Shown here in pieces: positions 32,042 to 42,698 of a DNA stretch of 64,000 bases; the stretch's first letter is position 1; the number at the start of each line of letters is the position of its first letter. This DNA comes from JAGOUU01 sp964609155 (GTDB taxonomy: Bacteria; Pseudomonadota; Gammaproteobacteria; JAGOUU01): contig CAZSRF010000004.1 in the NCBI GenBank assembly GCA_964609155.1, positions 1-64,000 on the forward strand, given 5' to 3'. The notes under the pieces are model-generated. The model did no database searches and was not told the DNA's origin. It worked only from the letters and a program-made list of their open reading frames with translations. Both the position numbers and the translations under genes were made by a program.

Positions 32042-32743
32042 TTATTTATAATGTTGAGTTTCTAAAACTAATAGGCATCTGCTATTAATTGCATCGCCTG
32101 AAAAAGGAACATTCACATTAATTATATTACTAATTATAAAATTTTTAATATCTTTATTACTATTATTGTTGAAAGCTAAAATCTCATCTTCTGGTAATTT
32201 ACCTTTCATAGCATAAATAATTCCATTAAGCTTTAATAAATATTTTACGCCCAACACATAATCAACTAACGAAGCAAAAGCACGAGATATAACTGCATCA
32301 AATAATTCTGTTGGTGCATAATTTTCTACTCGTTGGTGGATAATATCTACATTCTCAAGTTTAAGATTAGTTTTGACTTGGCGTAGAAATGCCGTTTTTT
32401 TATTATTACTGTCTAGCAAAGTAACTTTTAAATCAGGTCTCACAATAGCAATAATTATTCCTGGCAAACCTGCGCCTGTACCTACATCAATAATATTTTG
32501 TAAATCAGATCTAATATGTTTAATTATAGACAACGAATCCAGGAGATGTTTTATCACTATTTCAAACGGATCTGTAATAGCTGTAAGATTGTAGACCTTA
32601 TTCCACTTTAATAACAAGTCAAAATAATTTAAAAGGTTTTGATTTGCTAAATCATCAAGATTCAGTCCCATTGCTATGCAACCTTGGACTAATAAATCTT
32701 TTATACTCTTAATATCGCTGTTATTATTATCTGAATTTGTCAT
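32042..32743 (-). CDS. rsmG: 16S rRNA (guanine527-N7)-methyltransferase
   Basis: The 233-aa SAM-dependent enzyme methylates G527 of 16S rRNA. Visible motifs are YNLTAITDPFEIVIKHLLDS, the SAM loop DVGTGAGLPGI and VISRAFASL. N-terminally extended by about 15 polar residues relative to E. coli RsmG; a later Met (IAMGLNL region) could also serve as start. 14 bp after mnmG. Confidence 0.94.
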   Translation of the reverse strand: MTNSDNNNSDIKSIKDLLVQGCIAMGLNLDDLANQNLLNYFDLLLKWNKVYNLTAITDPFEIVIKHLLDSLSIIKHIRSDLQNIIDVGTGAGLPGIIIAIVRPDLKVTLLDSNNKKTAFLRQVKTNLKLENVDIIHQRVENYAPTELFDAVISRAFASLVDYVLGVKYLLKLNGIIYAMKGKLPEDEILAFNNNSNKDIKNFIISNIINVNVPFSGDAINSRCLLVLETQHYK

Positions 32744-32757
32744 TATTTTATAATAAC

Positions 32758-34701
32758 TTAAGCTGTTTTCTTAAGTTTGTGTTTTGTCAAAAAAATTATT
32801 AATAATGATATCGCAGCTGGTGTTACACCTGGTATCCTTGAAGCTTGCCCTATTGTTTCTGGTTTAGCTCTTACCAGCTTTTCACAGATCTCATTTGATA
32901 ATCCAGATATCGCCTTGTAATTAAAATTAACAGGTAATTTAAGATCTTCGTATTTTTTTTGTTTTAAAACATCTTTTTCTTGGCGTTCAATATACCCAGA
33001 ATATTTTACCGAAATTTCTACTTGCTCAATTTCAGAATCACTTAGTTTTGAATAAAAACTCTCTAAATCTGTTGTTTTTGTTGATTCACTGGCCTGTCTA
33101 ATAAGAGATGTGAGTAATTTATAATTAAGTTGAGGTCGTTTTAATAAATCTATTAAATTATATTCCCTGGCTATTTTATTTTCTAAATAGACGTTTAGAC
33201 TCTTGGCTTCTAAACTATCAGGTTGAATCCAAGTTGATTTAAATCTTTTAAGCTCATTTCCTATATTATCTTGCTTATTGTTAAATCTGGCCCAACGTTC
33301 TTGAGTTACCAGACCTAATTTATAACCTATTTCTGTCAATCGTAGATCAGCATTATCTTCACGAAGTAATAACCTATACTCTGCTCGGCTGGTAAACATT
33401 CTATAAGGTTCTATTGTTCCTTTGGTTATTAAATCGTCAATTAATACGCCTATGTAACATTCTTGTCTTTTTGGTTGCCACAGTTCTTTATCTTGTGATC
33501 TTAATGCAGCATTGATACCAGCAACAATCCCTTGTGCGGCTGCTTCTTCGTAACCTGTAGTTCCATTGATTTGTCCGGCAAAAAATAAGTTTTCAACGCA
33601 TTTAGTCTCCAGAGTTGAAAACAACCCTTGCGGATTAAAATAATCATACTCTATAGCGTACCCAGGGCGAGTAATTTGTGCATTTTCAAAACCCTTAATA
33701 CTGCGTACAAACTCGTATTGTTTCTCAAAAGAAAGACTCGTAGAAATACCATTAGGGTAGATTTCTTGAACAGTTAACCCCTCTGGTTCAACAAAAATTT
33801 GATGCCTTTCTTTATCAGCAAATCGCATAACTTTATCTTCAATTGATGGGCAATATCTTGGACCTACTCCTTCAATTTGTCCACTATACAAAGGCGCGTC
33901 TTCTAAGCCTGCTCTTATAATGTCATGCGTATTTTGATTGGTATAAGTTATATAACAACAAATCTGCTGAGGTATTAAGTTATTTATTTGTGCGCTATTT
34001 AAATCTTGATGTTCAAAAGAAAACAAAGGTACAGGATTATCACCGAATTGCTTTTCCATAACAGAGTAATCAATAGACTTACCATCTATTCTTGGTGGTG
34101 TACCTGTTTTTAGTCTCCCCATATCAAAAGGTAACTCTCGCAAGCTTTGTGCTAAACTTAATGCAGCCTGCTCGCCTGCTCTACCACCGGCATGCTGCAT
34201 TTTACCGATGTGAATTTTTCCGGCTAAGAATGTACCTGCTGTTAATACCACTGTTTTTGCGTAAAAAACTAAGCCCATTAACGTCTTGACACCAACAACT
34301 TTGTTTTTTTCTAAAATAATATCTTCTACTGGTTGCTGAAAGACAGCAAGATTCTGCTGGTTTTCTACATACTGTCGTATAACTTTCTTGTACAAAGCTC
34401 TATCCGCTTGAGCTCTTGTTGATTGTACTGCAGGTCCTTTACTGCTATTTAATCTTCGAAATTGAATACCTGCTTGATCTATTGCTTTAGCCATTGTTCC
34501 ACCTAAAGCATCAATTTCTTTTACTAAATGGCCTTTACCAATCCCACCGATAGCCGGATTACATGACATTTGTCCAATGGTGTCTATATTATGGGTTAAT
34601 AATAATGTGTTAACTCCCATTTTACTTGCAGCTAATGCTGCTTCTGTACCAGCATGCCCGCCGCCAATAACAATAACATCAAACTTTTCTGGATAATTCA
34701 T
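32758..34701 (-). CDS. mnmG: tRNA uridine-34 modification enzyme MnmG
   Basis: FAD-dependent partner of MnmE, adding carboxymethylaminomethyl at wobble U34. The 647-aa protein has the N-terminal dinucleotide motif [19 protein letters not shown], the catalytic region [30 protein letters not shown] and the [12 protein letters not shown] signature. Only 2 bp after the mnmE stop, so co-translation of the two partners is likely. Confidence 0.97.
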   Translation of the reverse strand: MNYPEKFDVIVIGGGHAGTEAALAASKMGVNTLLLTHNIDTIGQMSCNPAIGGIGKGHLVKEIDALGGTMAKAIDQAGIQFRRLNSSKGPAVQSTRAQADRALYKKVIRQYVENQQNLAVFQQPVEDIILEKNKVVGVKTLMGLVFYAKTVVLTAGTFLAGKIHIGKMQHAGGRAGEQAALSLAQSLRELPFDMGRLKTGTPPRIDGKSIDYSVMEKQFGDNPVPLFSFEHQDLNSAQINNLIPQQICCYITYTNQNTHDIIRAGLEDAPLYSGQIEGVGPRYCPSIEDKVMRFADKERHQIFVEPEGLTVQEIYPNGISTSLSFEKQYEFVRSIKGFENAQITRPGYAIEYDYFNPQGLFSTLETKCVENLFFAGQINGTTGYEEAAAQGIVAGINAALRSQDKELWQPKRQECYIGVLIDDLITKGTIEPYRMFTSRAEYRLLLREDNADLRLTEIGYKLGLVTQERWARFNNKQDNIGNELKRFKSTWIQPDSLEAKSLNVYLENKIAREYNLIDLLKRPQLNYKLLTSLIRQASESTKTTDLESFYSKLSDSEIEQVEISVKYSGYIERQEKDVLKQKKYEDLKLPVNFNYKAISGLSNEICEKLVRAKPETIGQASRIPGVTPAAISLLIIFLTKHKLKKTA

Positions 34702-34703
34702 TT

Positions 34704-36191
34704 TTATTTACCAATACAAAAACTAGAAAATATATTACCTAATAATTCATCTGCTGAGTATTCACCCGTAATATGAGATAAATACATTTGTGCCATTCGC
34801 AATTCTTCAGCAATAAGATCTTGGGGTTGCTCTGCAATTAATAAATCATGGGCACTCATCAAACAATTATTCACTTGACTTAAGCATTCTAAATGCCTTC
34901 TTCTTGCAATAAACTTACCTTCCATGCTTTGTTGAAAACCAATGTGTTGTAATATTAAATCTTCTAGTTTATCTATCCCCAAATTATTTTTTGCCGAAAT
35001 AAAAACAATATTATTATAATTACTTAATACAGAACTAAATTTTTCAGAAAGATCTTTATTCTTTATTTTATCTATTTTATTGATTAACAAGATAAAATTA
35101 AAATCTTTATTAATATTATAAGCACCATCCAAATCAAGCTCTTGACTAACAACATCTTTTAGTTTTGCTTGGTTTAACTTATTATTAACAATATCCTCTA
35201 AAAGCTCTTGGTTTTCATATAGACTGCCATCGATAAGCACCAACAAATATTGCGCTTTTGCTATAGCATCTAGAGCTTTTTTAACACCCTGTTGTTCAAC
35301 CACATCTGTACTTTGTCTTAATCCTGCTGTATCTGTTAAGACTATCGGGACACCGTGAATATTTAAATATGTTTTAATAACATCACGTGTTGTGCCTGGG
35401 ATCTGAGTAACAATGGCCTCTTCTTTTCGGCATAATGCATTTAATAAACTTGATTTACCTGCATTAGGTTTACCAGTTATAACCAGATTAACACCTTCTT
35501 GTAGGATCACACCCTGCTCTGTATTTGCAATAATGTCTTTTAATCTTTTCATTAATAAAGCTAATCTGTCCCTAACCTCCCCTGCTTGAATGAAATCAAT
35601 TTGTTCATCAGAAAAATCTATAGCAGCTTCCACATAAGTGCGAAGATGAATTAATTCCTGCAAAAAAGAATGAATAAGATTTGAGAAATTTCCTACCAGG
35701 GTACTTGCTGCAGCATAAGCCGATTGTGAAGATGTTGCATTGATTAAGTCGCTCACAGCCTCTATTTGAGCCAAATCCATTTTGCCGTTCAGCCAAGCAC
35801 GTTTTGTAAACTCACCAGGCTCAGCTAATCTTGCATTTATACTGAATAACAAAACCTGTTTTATTAACAAGTCCATCACAACAGGCCCGCCGTGACAGTG
35901 TAGTTCTAAAACGCATTCTCCAGTATAAGAATGAGGAGCATTAAAATATAAAGCAATTCCTTTATCTAATATATTTAAGTTCTTATCGTAGAACTTGCCG
36001 TAGTAAGCATAACGTGGTTTTATTTTTCGACCTAAAACATGTTGAGTGATATTTACTATATCTTTTTCACAACCAGAAACCCGAACAATACCAACACCAC
36101 CAAAACCTATTGCTGTTGCTTGAGCCACAATAGTTTCAGTAGAGTTTTGTATTTGTTGCTCAATATTGTCATCAAAAAAACTAACCATCAT
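34704..36191 (-). CDS. mnmE: tRNA modification GTPase MnmE
   Basis: Works with MnmG on U34 of tRNAs. The 495-aa protein has the N-terminal tetrahydrofolate-binding domain ([32 protein letters not shown]), the G domain ([32 protein letters not shown]) and the C-terminal CIGK tail with the required Cys. The start overlaps the end of yidC by 11 bp; the second Met is an equal candidate. Confidence 0.97.
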   Translation of the reverse strand: MMVSFFDDNIEQQIQNSTETIVAQATAIGFGGVGIVRVSGCEKDIVNITQHVLGRKIKPRYAYYGKFYDKNLNILDKGIALYFNAPHSYTGECVLELHCHGGPVVMDLLIKQVLLFSINARLAEPGEFTKRAWLNGKMDLAQIEAVSDLINATSSQSAYAAASTLVGNFSNLIHSFLQELIHLRTYVEAAIDFSDEQIDFIQAGEVRDRLALLMKRLKDIIANTEQGVILQEGVNLVITGKPNAGKSSLLNALCRKEEAIVTQIPGTTRDVIKTYLNIHGVPIVLTDTAGLRQSTDVVEQQGVKKALDAIAKAQYLLVLIDGSLYENQELLEDIVNNKLNQAKLKDVVSQELDLDGAYNINKDFNFILLINKIDKIKNKDLSEKFSSVLSNYNNIVFISAKNNLGIDKLEDLILQHIGFQQSMEGKFIARRRHLECLSQVNNCLMSAHDLLIAEQPQDLIAEELRMAQMYLSHITGEYSADELLGNIFSSFCIGK

Positions 36192-37929
36192 TCATTGCTT
36201 TTTTGGTTGTAGCAATATTTTTTATATCTAATTTACTGCTCAATATATTATTTTTATTTGATTTATCATTTTCAACGCTGCGTGTGATCCACCACTGCTG
36301 CATAATAGAAGTTATCGTATTGATTACCCAATATAAAACTAGCCCAGCTGGAAAATATAAAAACAATACTGTAAATATAACAGGCATCAACATCATGACT
36401 TTTGCTTGCGTAGGATCTGCAGGTGCTGGACTCAACTTCTGTTGTAAGAACATAGAGATCCCCATCAATAGCGGCAATACAAAATAAGGATCTTTAACTG
36501 ATAAATCTGTTATCCATAACACAAATGGCGCTTGGCGTAATTCTATACTTTCAATCAGGACCCAATATAACGCTATAAAAAAAGGCAATTGTATTAGCAT
36601 AGGTAAACATCCGCCCAGTGGATTTACCTTTTCTTTTTTATATAACTCCATCATGGCTTTACCCATTTTCTCCCGATCATCACCATAGCGTTGTTTTAAT
36701 TGTTCTATTTTAGGGCCTAACACACGAAGTTTAGCCATTGATTTATAACTTGAAGAAGCTAAACGATAGAATACTAATTTAATTAAAATAGTAACAAGTA
36801 TTATTGAATACCCCCAGTTTCCAACAAAAGAATATATTTTTTTCATGACCCAGAAGATAGCACTAGCTATTGGCCATAATATTCCATAATCTACTGTTCT
36901 ATCCAATCCTGGGGCTAAAAGTGCTAATTGCTCTGCTTGTTCAGGGCCAGAATAAAATTTGATGCTTTTTGTAACTGTTTGCGCAGGTTCAACAACAAAA
37001 TTGGGGCCTAATAAGTTTACGCTGTAGGTTCCATCATTATTTGTTTTTGCACTATATTGATACATTTCATCACTAATGGGAACCCATGTGCTGATAAAAT
37101 AATGCTGGATTATTGCTGCCCAGCCCTGACTTGAATCCCATACCTTAGGATTATTTGATAATTTATCTGGCGATATCTTATGAAATTTATTTTCAGTATT
37201 ATATAAAGCCAAACCGGTAAATGCAGTTGGGCTAAACATACTTGCACTACTACCTGTGTTTTTTCTTTTAAGCGCACTGAAAACATGGCCATTCCATGAC
37301 TTGCTATCGTTATTAATGACTTGATATTCAATATCTACATCATAGTTATTTTTTGAAAAAACAAAGGACTTAATAATTTTAACATTATTATTTTCTGTAT
37401 TATTTAATAATAAATCAACTTTAAGTTTTTCAGAATCATTAACTAAAATATCAGTATTATAATTTAATTTTGCTGTTGTATACACTGCCCTGCTATTTTG
37501 CTTATCTGGGCCAAATTCGCCTGTCAAACCATTAGGAGCAACATATAAAGTTTCTTGATTATTATTTAATAAATCAACGGGCGTTTTATCTGAATCTGAC
37601 TTGCCATACTTTAACAACTTTACATTAGTGATATCGCCACCAATAGGATTTATTTTGTACTCTACAACATTTGTAGTTACAGTAATTAAATCTGCTTTAG
37701 TCACATCTGCACCGGCGTTGTTACCTACATTCCCTGTTGATGTATTCACATTAGTTGTACTAGCATTAGCTTTATACCCGGAAACATCTGGAACTATACT
37801 TTCTTCTCGTACTATTCTAGGATCGTTTTCCTTTTTATAACGTTCAGGGAAAGTGTCATACCAACTACTCCATAGTAGATACGTTAAAAAAAACAGTGCT
37901 GACATTAAAATCGTTTTTTGGGTTTCCAT
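36181..37929 (-). CDS. yidC: Membrane protein insertase YidC
   Basis: Inserts inner-membrane proteins such as AtpE and AtpB. The 582-aa protein has N-terminal TM1, a large beta-rich periplasmic domain (about 60-360) and the C-terminal insertase core of five helices, with the positively charged groove loop (YKSMAKLRVLGPKIEQLKQR) and GGCLPMLIQLPFFIALYWVL. Ends with a short basic tail. Part of the yidD-yidC-mnmE run. 106 bp separates it from yidD with no feature I can call. Confidence 0.97.
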   Translation of the reverse strand: METQKTILMSALFFLTYLLWSSWYDTFPERYKKENDPRIVREESIVPDVSGYKANASTTNVNTSTGNVGNNAGADVTKADLITVTTNVVEYKINPIGGDITNVKLLKYGKSDSDKTPVDLLNNNQETLYVAPNGLTGEFGPDKQNSRAVYTTAKLNYNTDILVNDSEKLKVDLLLNNTENNNVKIIKSFVFSKNNYDVDIEYQVINNDSKSWNGHVFSALKRKNTGSSASMFSPTAFTGLALYNTENKFHKISPDKLSNNPKVWDSSQGWAAIIQHYFISTWVPISDEMYQYSAKTNNDGTYSVNLLGPNFVVEPAQTVTKSIKFYSGPEQAEQLALLAPGLDRTVDYGILWPIASAIFWVMKKIYSFVGNWGYSIILVTILIKLVFYRLASSSYKSMAKLRVLGPKIEQLKQRYGDDREKMGKAMMELYKKEKVNPLGGCLPMLIQLPFFIALYWVLIESIELRQAPFVLWITDLSVKDPYFVLPLLMGISMFLQQKLSPAPADPTQAKVMMLMPVIFTVLFLYFPAGLVLYWVINTITSIMQQWWITRSVENDKSNKNNILSSKLDIKNIATTKKAMNDG

Positions 37930-38035
37930 TATACTTCTTTACACCTGTTTTATAACTGTTTATATTTATTTGTTTTTCAACATACTAATTTAGTATTAAT
38001 TAATATTGATTAGCTATTTTGCGTTATATGACTAC

Positions 38036-38332
38036 TCAAGCCACCGGATCTAGACCACTATATTTACATTTGTTCTTATTTTTAAATAAAAAAAATGATC
38101 GACATCTTAGCAATCTAGACAATATTAATTTAATACTTTTATAATTTAATCCATACAACTGTACAGCCTGATTAGCATATTCTGAACATGTTGGGTAAAA
38201 CCTGCAGCCACCACCTACTGTACTTAATGAAATAGTATATAAAAATGGAGATAAAAAATATTTATATATTTTAAAAATAAATTCAAATACTTTACTAAAT
38301 ATTTTATTAACTTTTGGCTTTACCATGAACAC
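38036..38332 (-). CDS. yidD: Membrane protein insertion efficiency factor YidD
   Basis: The 98-aa protein has the DUF37/YidD signature: IYKYFLSPFLY, GGGCRFYPTCSEYANQAVQLYG, and C-terminal SRLLRCRSF with the remote Cys. An amphipathic N-terminal helix should lie on the inner face of the membrane. It overlaps the end of rnpA by 26 bp, so translation is probably coupled. The C-terminus (YSGLDPVA) matches the usual GGxDPVP ending. Confidence 0.95.
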   Translation of the reverse strand: MFMVKPKVNKIFSKVFEFIFKIYKYFLSPFLYTISLSTVGGGCRFYPTCSEYANQAVQLYGLNYKSIKLILSRLLRCRSFFLFKNKNKCKYSGLDPVA

Positions 38333-38654
38333 AATTATTTAATTGTTGCCATTTACTATTTAACTCTACAAAAAACTCGGCATTTGATTGCTTAGCTGCT
38401 TGTTTTTTAGCAATAAGAACTATATCAACTGCAGGAAGTGCCGCAGTATTTAATCTAAAACTTTCTTTGGCTATTCTTTTAAATTTATTTCTAGAAACTG
38501 CTTTTGCTATATTTTTTTTTGCAACTGCAATACCAAGCCTTGCTGTATCTAACCCATTTACAACCCAAAATATTTTAAATGATTTAGAGTCTATGGTTTT
38601 TCTATTTGCAAACACGGCATCATATTGTGTTTTATTTTGAAGTCTTTTAATCAT
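38307..38654 (-). CDS. rnpA: Ribonuclease P protein component
   Basis: Protein subunit of RNase P, which matures tRNA 5' ends such as the tRNA-Arg here. The 115-aa protein has the RNR-type motif (NIAKAVSRNKFKRIAKESFRL) and the N-terminal FxxVF-like start (QYDAVFANRKTI). 49 bp after rpmH and overlapping yidD, the universal arrangement. Confidence 0.95.
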   Translation of the reverse strand: MIKRLQNKTQYDAVFANRKTIDSKSFKIFWVVNGLDTARLGIAVAKKNIAKAVSRNKFKRIAKESFRLNTAALPAVDIVLIAKKQAAKQSNAEFFVELNSKWQQLNNCVHGKAKS

Positions 38655-38703
38655 TAGTATCTCAAGACTTAGTTTGCACTCATTTACTACAACAAATTAA
38701 TTA

Positions 38704-38823
38704 CTATGCCGATAGCCTTTTACGCCCTTTAGCTCTACGGGCATTCAATACTTTTGTATTACGATTACGAAAGCCATGTTTTTTAGCGCGTCTACGCTTA
38801 TTTGGTTGGAATGTACGCTTCAT
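38704..38823 (-). CDS. rpmH: 50S ribosomal protein L34, short form
   Basis: The translation begins [20 protein letters not shown] and ends [11 protein letters not shown] before TAG. L34 is a basic 23S rRNA-binding protein, usually 44-46 aa. This one is only 39 aa: both ends align perfectly but about five residues are missing in the middle, where most L34 proteins have the ARMATKNGRQV-like stretch. The frame is open and termini are intact, so I read it as a real shortened L34. It heads the rpmH-rnpA-yidD-yidC run. Confidence 0.95.
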   Translation of the reverse strand: MKRTFQPNKRRRAKKHGFRNRNTKVLNARRAKGRKRLSA

Positions 38824-38881
38824 AAATTCTCACTATTTCAACACTGAATTGATTGTTATACCTATTTTTTAGCTATACGAT

Positions 38882-38910
38882 ACTCTACAGAATAGTAATA
38901 CTAAAATCAA
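38882..38910 (-). promoter_or_regulatory. Putative promoter of rpmH operon
   Basis: On the minus strand TTGATT (38910-38905) and TAGAGT (38887-38882) are 17 bp apart, 58 bp before the rpmH ATG. Consensus match only; DnaA boxes were not seen right here. Confidence 0.4.
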
Positions 38911-39126
38911 GTAAGAAATTTTATATTTTTTTCGTAATGAAGTCAAAAGTCTGTTTTGGATAGCGTAATAACCAATGACCAAATATTAAATTACAAGTAG
39001 TTATGACAAATGGTGTCAACGTCGGGAAATATGCAACGTGGCTGCCAATTTTTTTGTGTTCTACAGTGAACTTAATGCTGGTTCTAGAGTCTGAGGCAAT
39101 AGGTATGTTTTTATATCACATTATTT

Positions 39127-40276
39127 ATGCCTGAGTTAGTTGTGTTTGGTCATAGAGGGCAGGGGCCTACAAGTAGAGTATATGTTGGAGAAAAAATACC
39201 AGACTGAGAATACGTTACCTGCTTTTTCTAAAGCCCTTGAAGATGGAGCTGAAGGAATTGAATTAGATGTATTTCTCACTAGCGATGGTAAGGTAGTAGT
39301 TTGTCATGATGATGAAATTGATAGAAACATGGATGGTCTTCACGGCGCTTGGGGGCGTGATGATCCTGTAACTCAAGGGCGTATTTCTGAAAAACCTCTT
39401 GCAGAGGTAAAAAAGATAGACGTAGGCCATGGCGCGAAAATACCTACGTTAGAGGAAGTTATTACTCTAGTCGAAAACTACTTATCAAGAAATCCCAGCA
39501 GGAAATTTATCATAAACATAGAGATTAAGGGCAAGGGCCCTATTGTTGATGCGGTTTACAAAATTATACAAGAAACTGCGGAAAAAGGAACAAACTTAAA
39601 AAAACAAAGTTTTATGATAAATTCTTTTGATCAAGATGCTCTTTCAGCGATGGCAAAACTGGATGAAGATAGAGAAATGACGAAATCTTTAGGCGTATAT
39701 ACCTGGACAGCCTTCGGTAGTAAAGACGAGTTAGGTGACTCATGGCTCCCAGTAAAAAGAGATCCCAATGGCAATATTATGTATGATGATGTGTCTGGAG
39801 CTCTAGAAATTAAAGAAGAAATAGATGAAGTCAGCTTAAGAGCTTTAGTTATGAAAGCTAAGCAAGAAGGGTGTACTGCTATAGATTTGGTTAGCTCAGA
39901 CGTAACGACTAAGGCAATGGAAATAGCATCCGAATATGGAATGGCGCTCACTGCTACAACTAACGCGTTGCGAGCCCGAGCTCAAGAAGAAATAAAGCGA
40001 CCGGTACCCCAAAATGCAAGTAAAACTGACTTGGAAATAGAACAACAAGAGGTGGCTAAATTAATACTATTAGGAAGAAAGTTTCCATCCGTACCCATAT
40101 ATTACAAAGCTGATGATCCTGGCGCAATGCTGTCGTTTCGAGAAAAGTACACACAACAATTAAGTAGAAGCCTGCTAGAAAAGCCAGTAGCAAGTCCTGT
40201 TTGTGCTGCGCGATCCTTAATTAAAGAAGATGAAGTGCCTAGTATTACTGCTCCAAGAACACCTCCTAAACCTTAA
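39127..40276 (+). pseudogene. Glycerophosphodiester phosphodiesterase gene, frameshifted at an A6 run
   Basis: The family N-terminus is read from ATG 39127 (MPELVVFGHRGQGPTSRVYV), holding the HRG motif, but this frame stops at a TGA after IPD. The rest of the enzyme is in the next frame: TENTLPAFSKALEDG, then GIELDVFLTSDGKVVVCHDD and INIEIKG. The two halves join if one A is removed from the A6 run at 39191-39196. The downstream frame has only a TTG start at 39140 and would lack HRG. So this is a pseudogene, a sequence error, or a gene needing slippage. The C-terminal 100 residues (after the barrel) are polar and unlike the GDPD at 11 kb. It sits between rpmH and oriC, a place usually empty. 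Confidence 0.8.
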
Positions 40277-40510
40277 CAATTAAATATAAAAGATTATTTA
40301 TTTTCATAGTATTATTATTATGTTAAGCAAAGTATTATTTAGCTTAAAAAATCAAAAAAACTTTTTAAATCATATAGTTAATTAATGTATAAAGCTGTTA
40401 ATAACCTTATTCATTATATCTTATTAGCCTGTGTGTAAGTTATGACATTCTCTGTTAGTTGATATTTAGTAACTATCTGTACACTATTATTTGACTAGTT
40501 ATAAACTAAT

Positions 40511-40519
40511 ATATACACA
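40511..40519 (+). promoter_or_regulatory. Putative DnaA box (one mismatch)
   Basis: ATATACACA differs from TTATNCACA only at the first base. Position within the oriC region supports it. Confidence 0.45.
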
Positions 40520-40734
40520 ACTAGTTATTATATCAATGAGTTATAAGTGTTATCTATATCTTGATTATCTTGGGCATCATGAGGTTTGGTTGTTAACTAG
40601 TTTTTCATTGATTGATCAAAGATAATGCAGAGATTTTTTAGCTATAAAACCATCTTAATTATATCGGCTCTTCAGCTGTTATGGACAAGTTTTTTGCGTA
40701 CGTCCTGATAGTTCACAAATAAACTAAATTATTT

Positions 40735-40848
40735 AGGACTTATACAAGAAGCTTGTCATACTGCCGGTATCTTGCAAAAAAGATCTCGGTTCTGCGCACT
40801 TCGTGCTTGACCGAGATGACAACTTACAATCATTTTACGTAAGTCCTG
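40735..40848. repeat. Small MITE-like element inside the oriC region
   Basis: The ends AGGACTTATA and ACGTAAGTCCT form an imperfect terminal inverted repeat. Inside, GATCTCGGTTCTGCGCACTT at 40782-40801 and the following GCTTGACCGAGATGAC form a hairpin that belongs to the family seen at 54745-54867 and 60968-61035. It has no coding capacity. Confidence 0.65.
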
Positions 40849-40907
40849 TTATTCGTGTAAAAATAACATATTATTTACTTTATTAGATCAGTTATTATAT
40901 TTAATAC

Positions 40908-40926
40908 TGTGTATAACTCTGGATAA
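40908..40926 (-). promoter_or_regulatory. Two adjacent DnaA boxes
   Basis: On the minus strand TTATACACA (40916-40908) is a perfect TTATNCACA box; TTATCCAGA (40926-40918) has one mismatch. The pair is 10 bp apart, one helical turn, as in cooperative DnaA sites. Confidence 0.6.
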
Positions 40927-41232
40927 GTCTAATATTTTATTTAAAATCAAGTGGTTATGCTAATGGCTGACTGTTGAAAACCCCATGATAAACATTGAAA
41001 AAACTAGGGATAAAAACATTTTTTCTAAGCTAAGCATTTTATAAACGATTTATTAACAATAAAAAAATTATTTTATTAACAGTTTATATGTTTAACAGTT
41101 ATGATTTGTTTTTTTTGTGATAAGATTAACAAGTCGTTCTAAATCTGTAATAAAGTTGATGTTTAACAGATCTCTGCACTTAATCTAGTTTTTAATTAAT
41201 AACTTATTTCTCAAAATTAATAGGGGATATTA

Positions 41233-42669
41233 GTGGATTTAACTGTTTGGAAAAAATGTACGGAGTATCTGCAAGGAGAATGTTCACCTCAACAATTTTA
41301 TACCTGGATAAAACCGCTACAAGCAGAAATCGTGGATGATACTTTACATCTCTTTGCACCAAATCGTTTTGTTCTAGATTGGGTTAGTAGTAAATACTTA
41401 AAAAGAATTAAACAATTAATGGGGGATTTAGTTGGGAAAGATACAGATACTATTTCAGTTCGGATTGAAGTAGGCAGTAAGAAAAAAAATAAAGAGCCGA
41501 GTAAACCAACTGAACGTCCAGCGACTCATATTGAAATTTCAACCAGTAACAGTATTGCGGAGCATAATTTTGTTGTTAAAAACAATACAGCGAGTACTCA
41601 AGTAAGGGTTAGCTCAAATACTTCGAATAACTCAAGTAATACTCTAAAGACTTCTAATCTCAACCCTGGTTTTACATTTGAAACCTTCGTGGAAGGTAAG
41701 TCAAACCAATTAGCACGAGCTGCAGCACAGCAGGTAGCATTGAATCCAGGTAGTGCATATAATCCACTATTTTTGTATGGCGGGGTAGGACTTGGTAAAA
41801 CACATTTAATGCATGCAGTTGGTAATTTAATTTTGCAACATAATGCTAATGCACGGGTGGTTTATTTGCATTCAGAAAGATTTGTAGCTGATATGGTAAA
41901 AGCATTACAAAGCAATAGAATTAATGAGTTTAAACGTGATTATCGTTCTGTAGATGCTTTACTGATTGATGATATACAATTTTTTGCTGGCAAAGAACGT
42001 TCTCAAGAAGAGTTCTTCCACACGTTTAATGCTTTATTAGAAGGTCATCAGCAGGTTATTTTAACTTGTGATCGTTATCCAAAAGAAATTAATGGGGTAG
42101 AAGAACGTTTAAAGTCAAGATTTGGCTGGGGGCTTACTGTTGCTGTTGAACCGCCAGAGTTAGAAACTAGAGTTGCAATTTTAATGAGTAAAGCCGACAG
42201 CGTGGGTATTAAGCTTGATCATTCAGTTGCTTTTTTTATTGCTAAACGTATACGCTCAAACGTAAGGGAGCTAGAGGGTGTACTAAAGCGTGTTATTGCG
42301 AATGCACATTTTACTGGCAAACCCATCACAATAGATTTTGTTCGCGAGGCATTAAAAGATCTCTTGGCATTGCAGGACAAGTTAGTGACAATAGATAATA
42401 TACAAAAAACGGTAGCAGAATTTTTTAAAGTAAGAGTTTCTGATTTGCATTCTAAGCGGCGTAGCCGCTCTGTAACACGTCCACGGCAAGTTGCTATGGC
42501 ATTGGCTAAAGAATTAACTAATCACAGCTTACCGGAGATTGGGGACGCTTTTGGAGGTAGAGATCACACGACGGTATTACATGCTTGTCGTTTAATTGCT
42601 CAGCTTAAAGAAACAGATCCAGATATAAAAGAAGCTCATAGTAAATTACTAAGATTACTTTCAACGTAA
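41233..42669 (+). CDS. dnaA: Chromosomal replication initiator DnaA
   Basis: The 478-aa AAA+ initiator starts at GTG 41233, with AGGGGA as RBS. Domain I begins [20 protein letters not shown]; a Ser/Thr/Asn-rich linker (about 85-140) is domain II. Domain III has Walker [10 protein letters not shown] and Walker [21 protein letters not shown]. Domain IV has the DnaA-box binding signature [13 protein letters not shown]. First gene of dnaA-dnaN-recF-gyrB, 29 bp before dnaN. Confidence 0.98.
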   Translation: MDLTVWKKCTEYLQGECSPQQFYTWIKPLQAEIVDDTLHLFAPNRFVLDWVSSKYLKRIKQLMGDLVGKDTDTISVRIEVGSKKKNKEPSKPTERPATHIEISTSNSIAEHNFVVKNNTASTQVRVSSNTSNNSSNTLKTSNLNPGFTFETFVEGKSNQLARAAAQQVALNPGSAYNPLFLYGGVGLGKTHLMHAVGNLILQHNANARVVYLHSERFVADMVKALQSNRINEFKRDYRSVDALLIDDIQFFAGKERSQEEFFHTFNALLEGHQQVILTCDRYPKEINGVEERLKSRFGWGLTVAVEPPELETRVAILMSKADSVGIKLDHSVAFFIAKRIRSNVRELEGVLKRVIANAHFTGKPITIDFVREALKDLLALQDKLVTIDNIQKTVAEFFKVRVSDLHSKRRSRSVTRPRQVAMALAKELTNHSLPEIGDAFGGRDHTTVLHACRLIAQLKETDPDIKEAHSKLLRLLST

Positions 42670-42698
42670 GACGTAAGGAACATCGTAAGGAATATATA

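Larger units (their letters stand above)
40277..41232. other. Probable chromosomal origin region (oriC)
   Basis: This 956-bp gene-free stretch lies just before dnaA, on the rpmH side, the standard gammaproteobacterial oriC position. It is very AT-rich, most of all at 41030-41115, with repeated TTATTAACA/TTTAACAG-like motifs that could melt. One perfect DnaA box (TTATACACA, minus strand, 40908-40916) is followed by a one-mismatch box (TTATCCAGA, 40918-40926). One-mismatch boxes also lie at 40511-40519 and 40430-40438. Gene strand switches here: minus to the left, plus to the right. A repeat element occupies 40735-40848. Confidence 0.7.

Noticed and set aside
39140..40276. GDPD frame starting at TTG 39140 as an intact gene
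   Set aside because: It lacks the HRG motif, has no RBS and its first 15 residues do not resemble the family; the true N-terminus is in the other frame.
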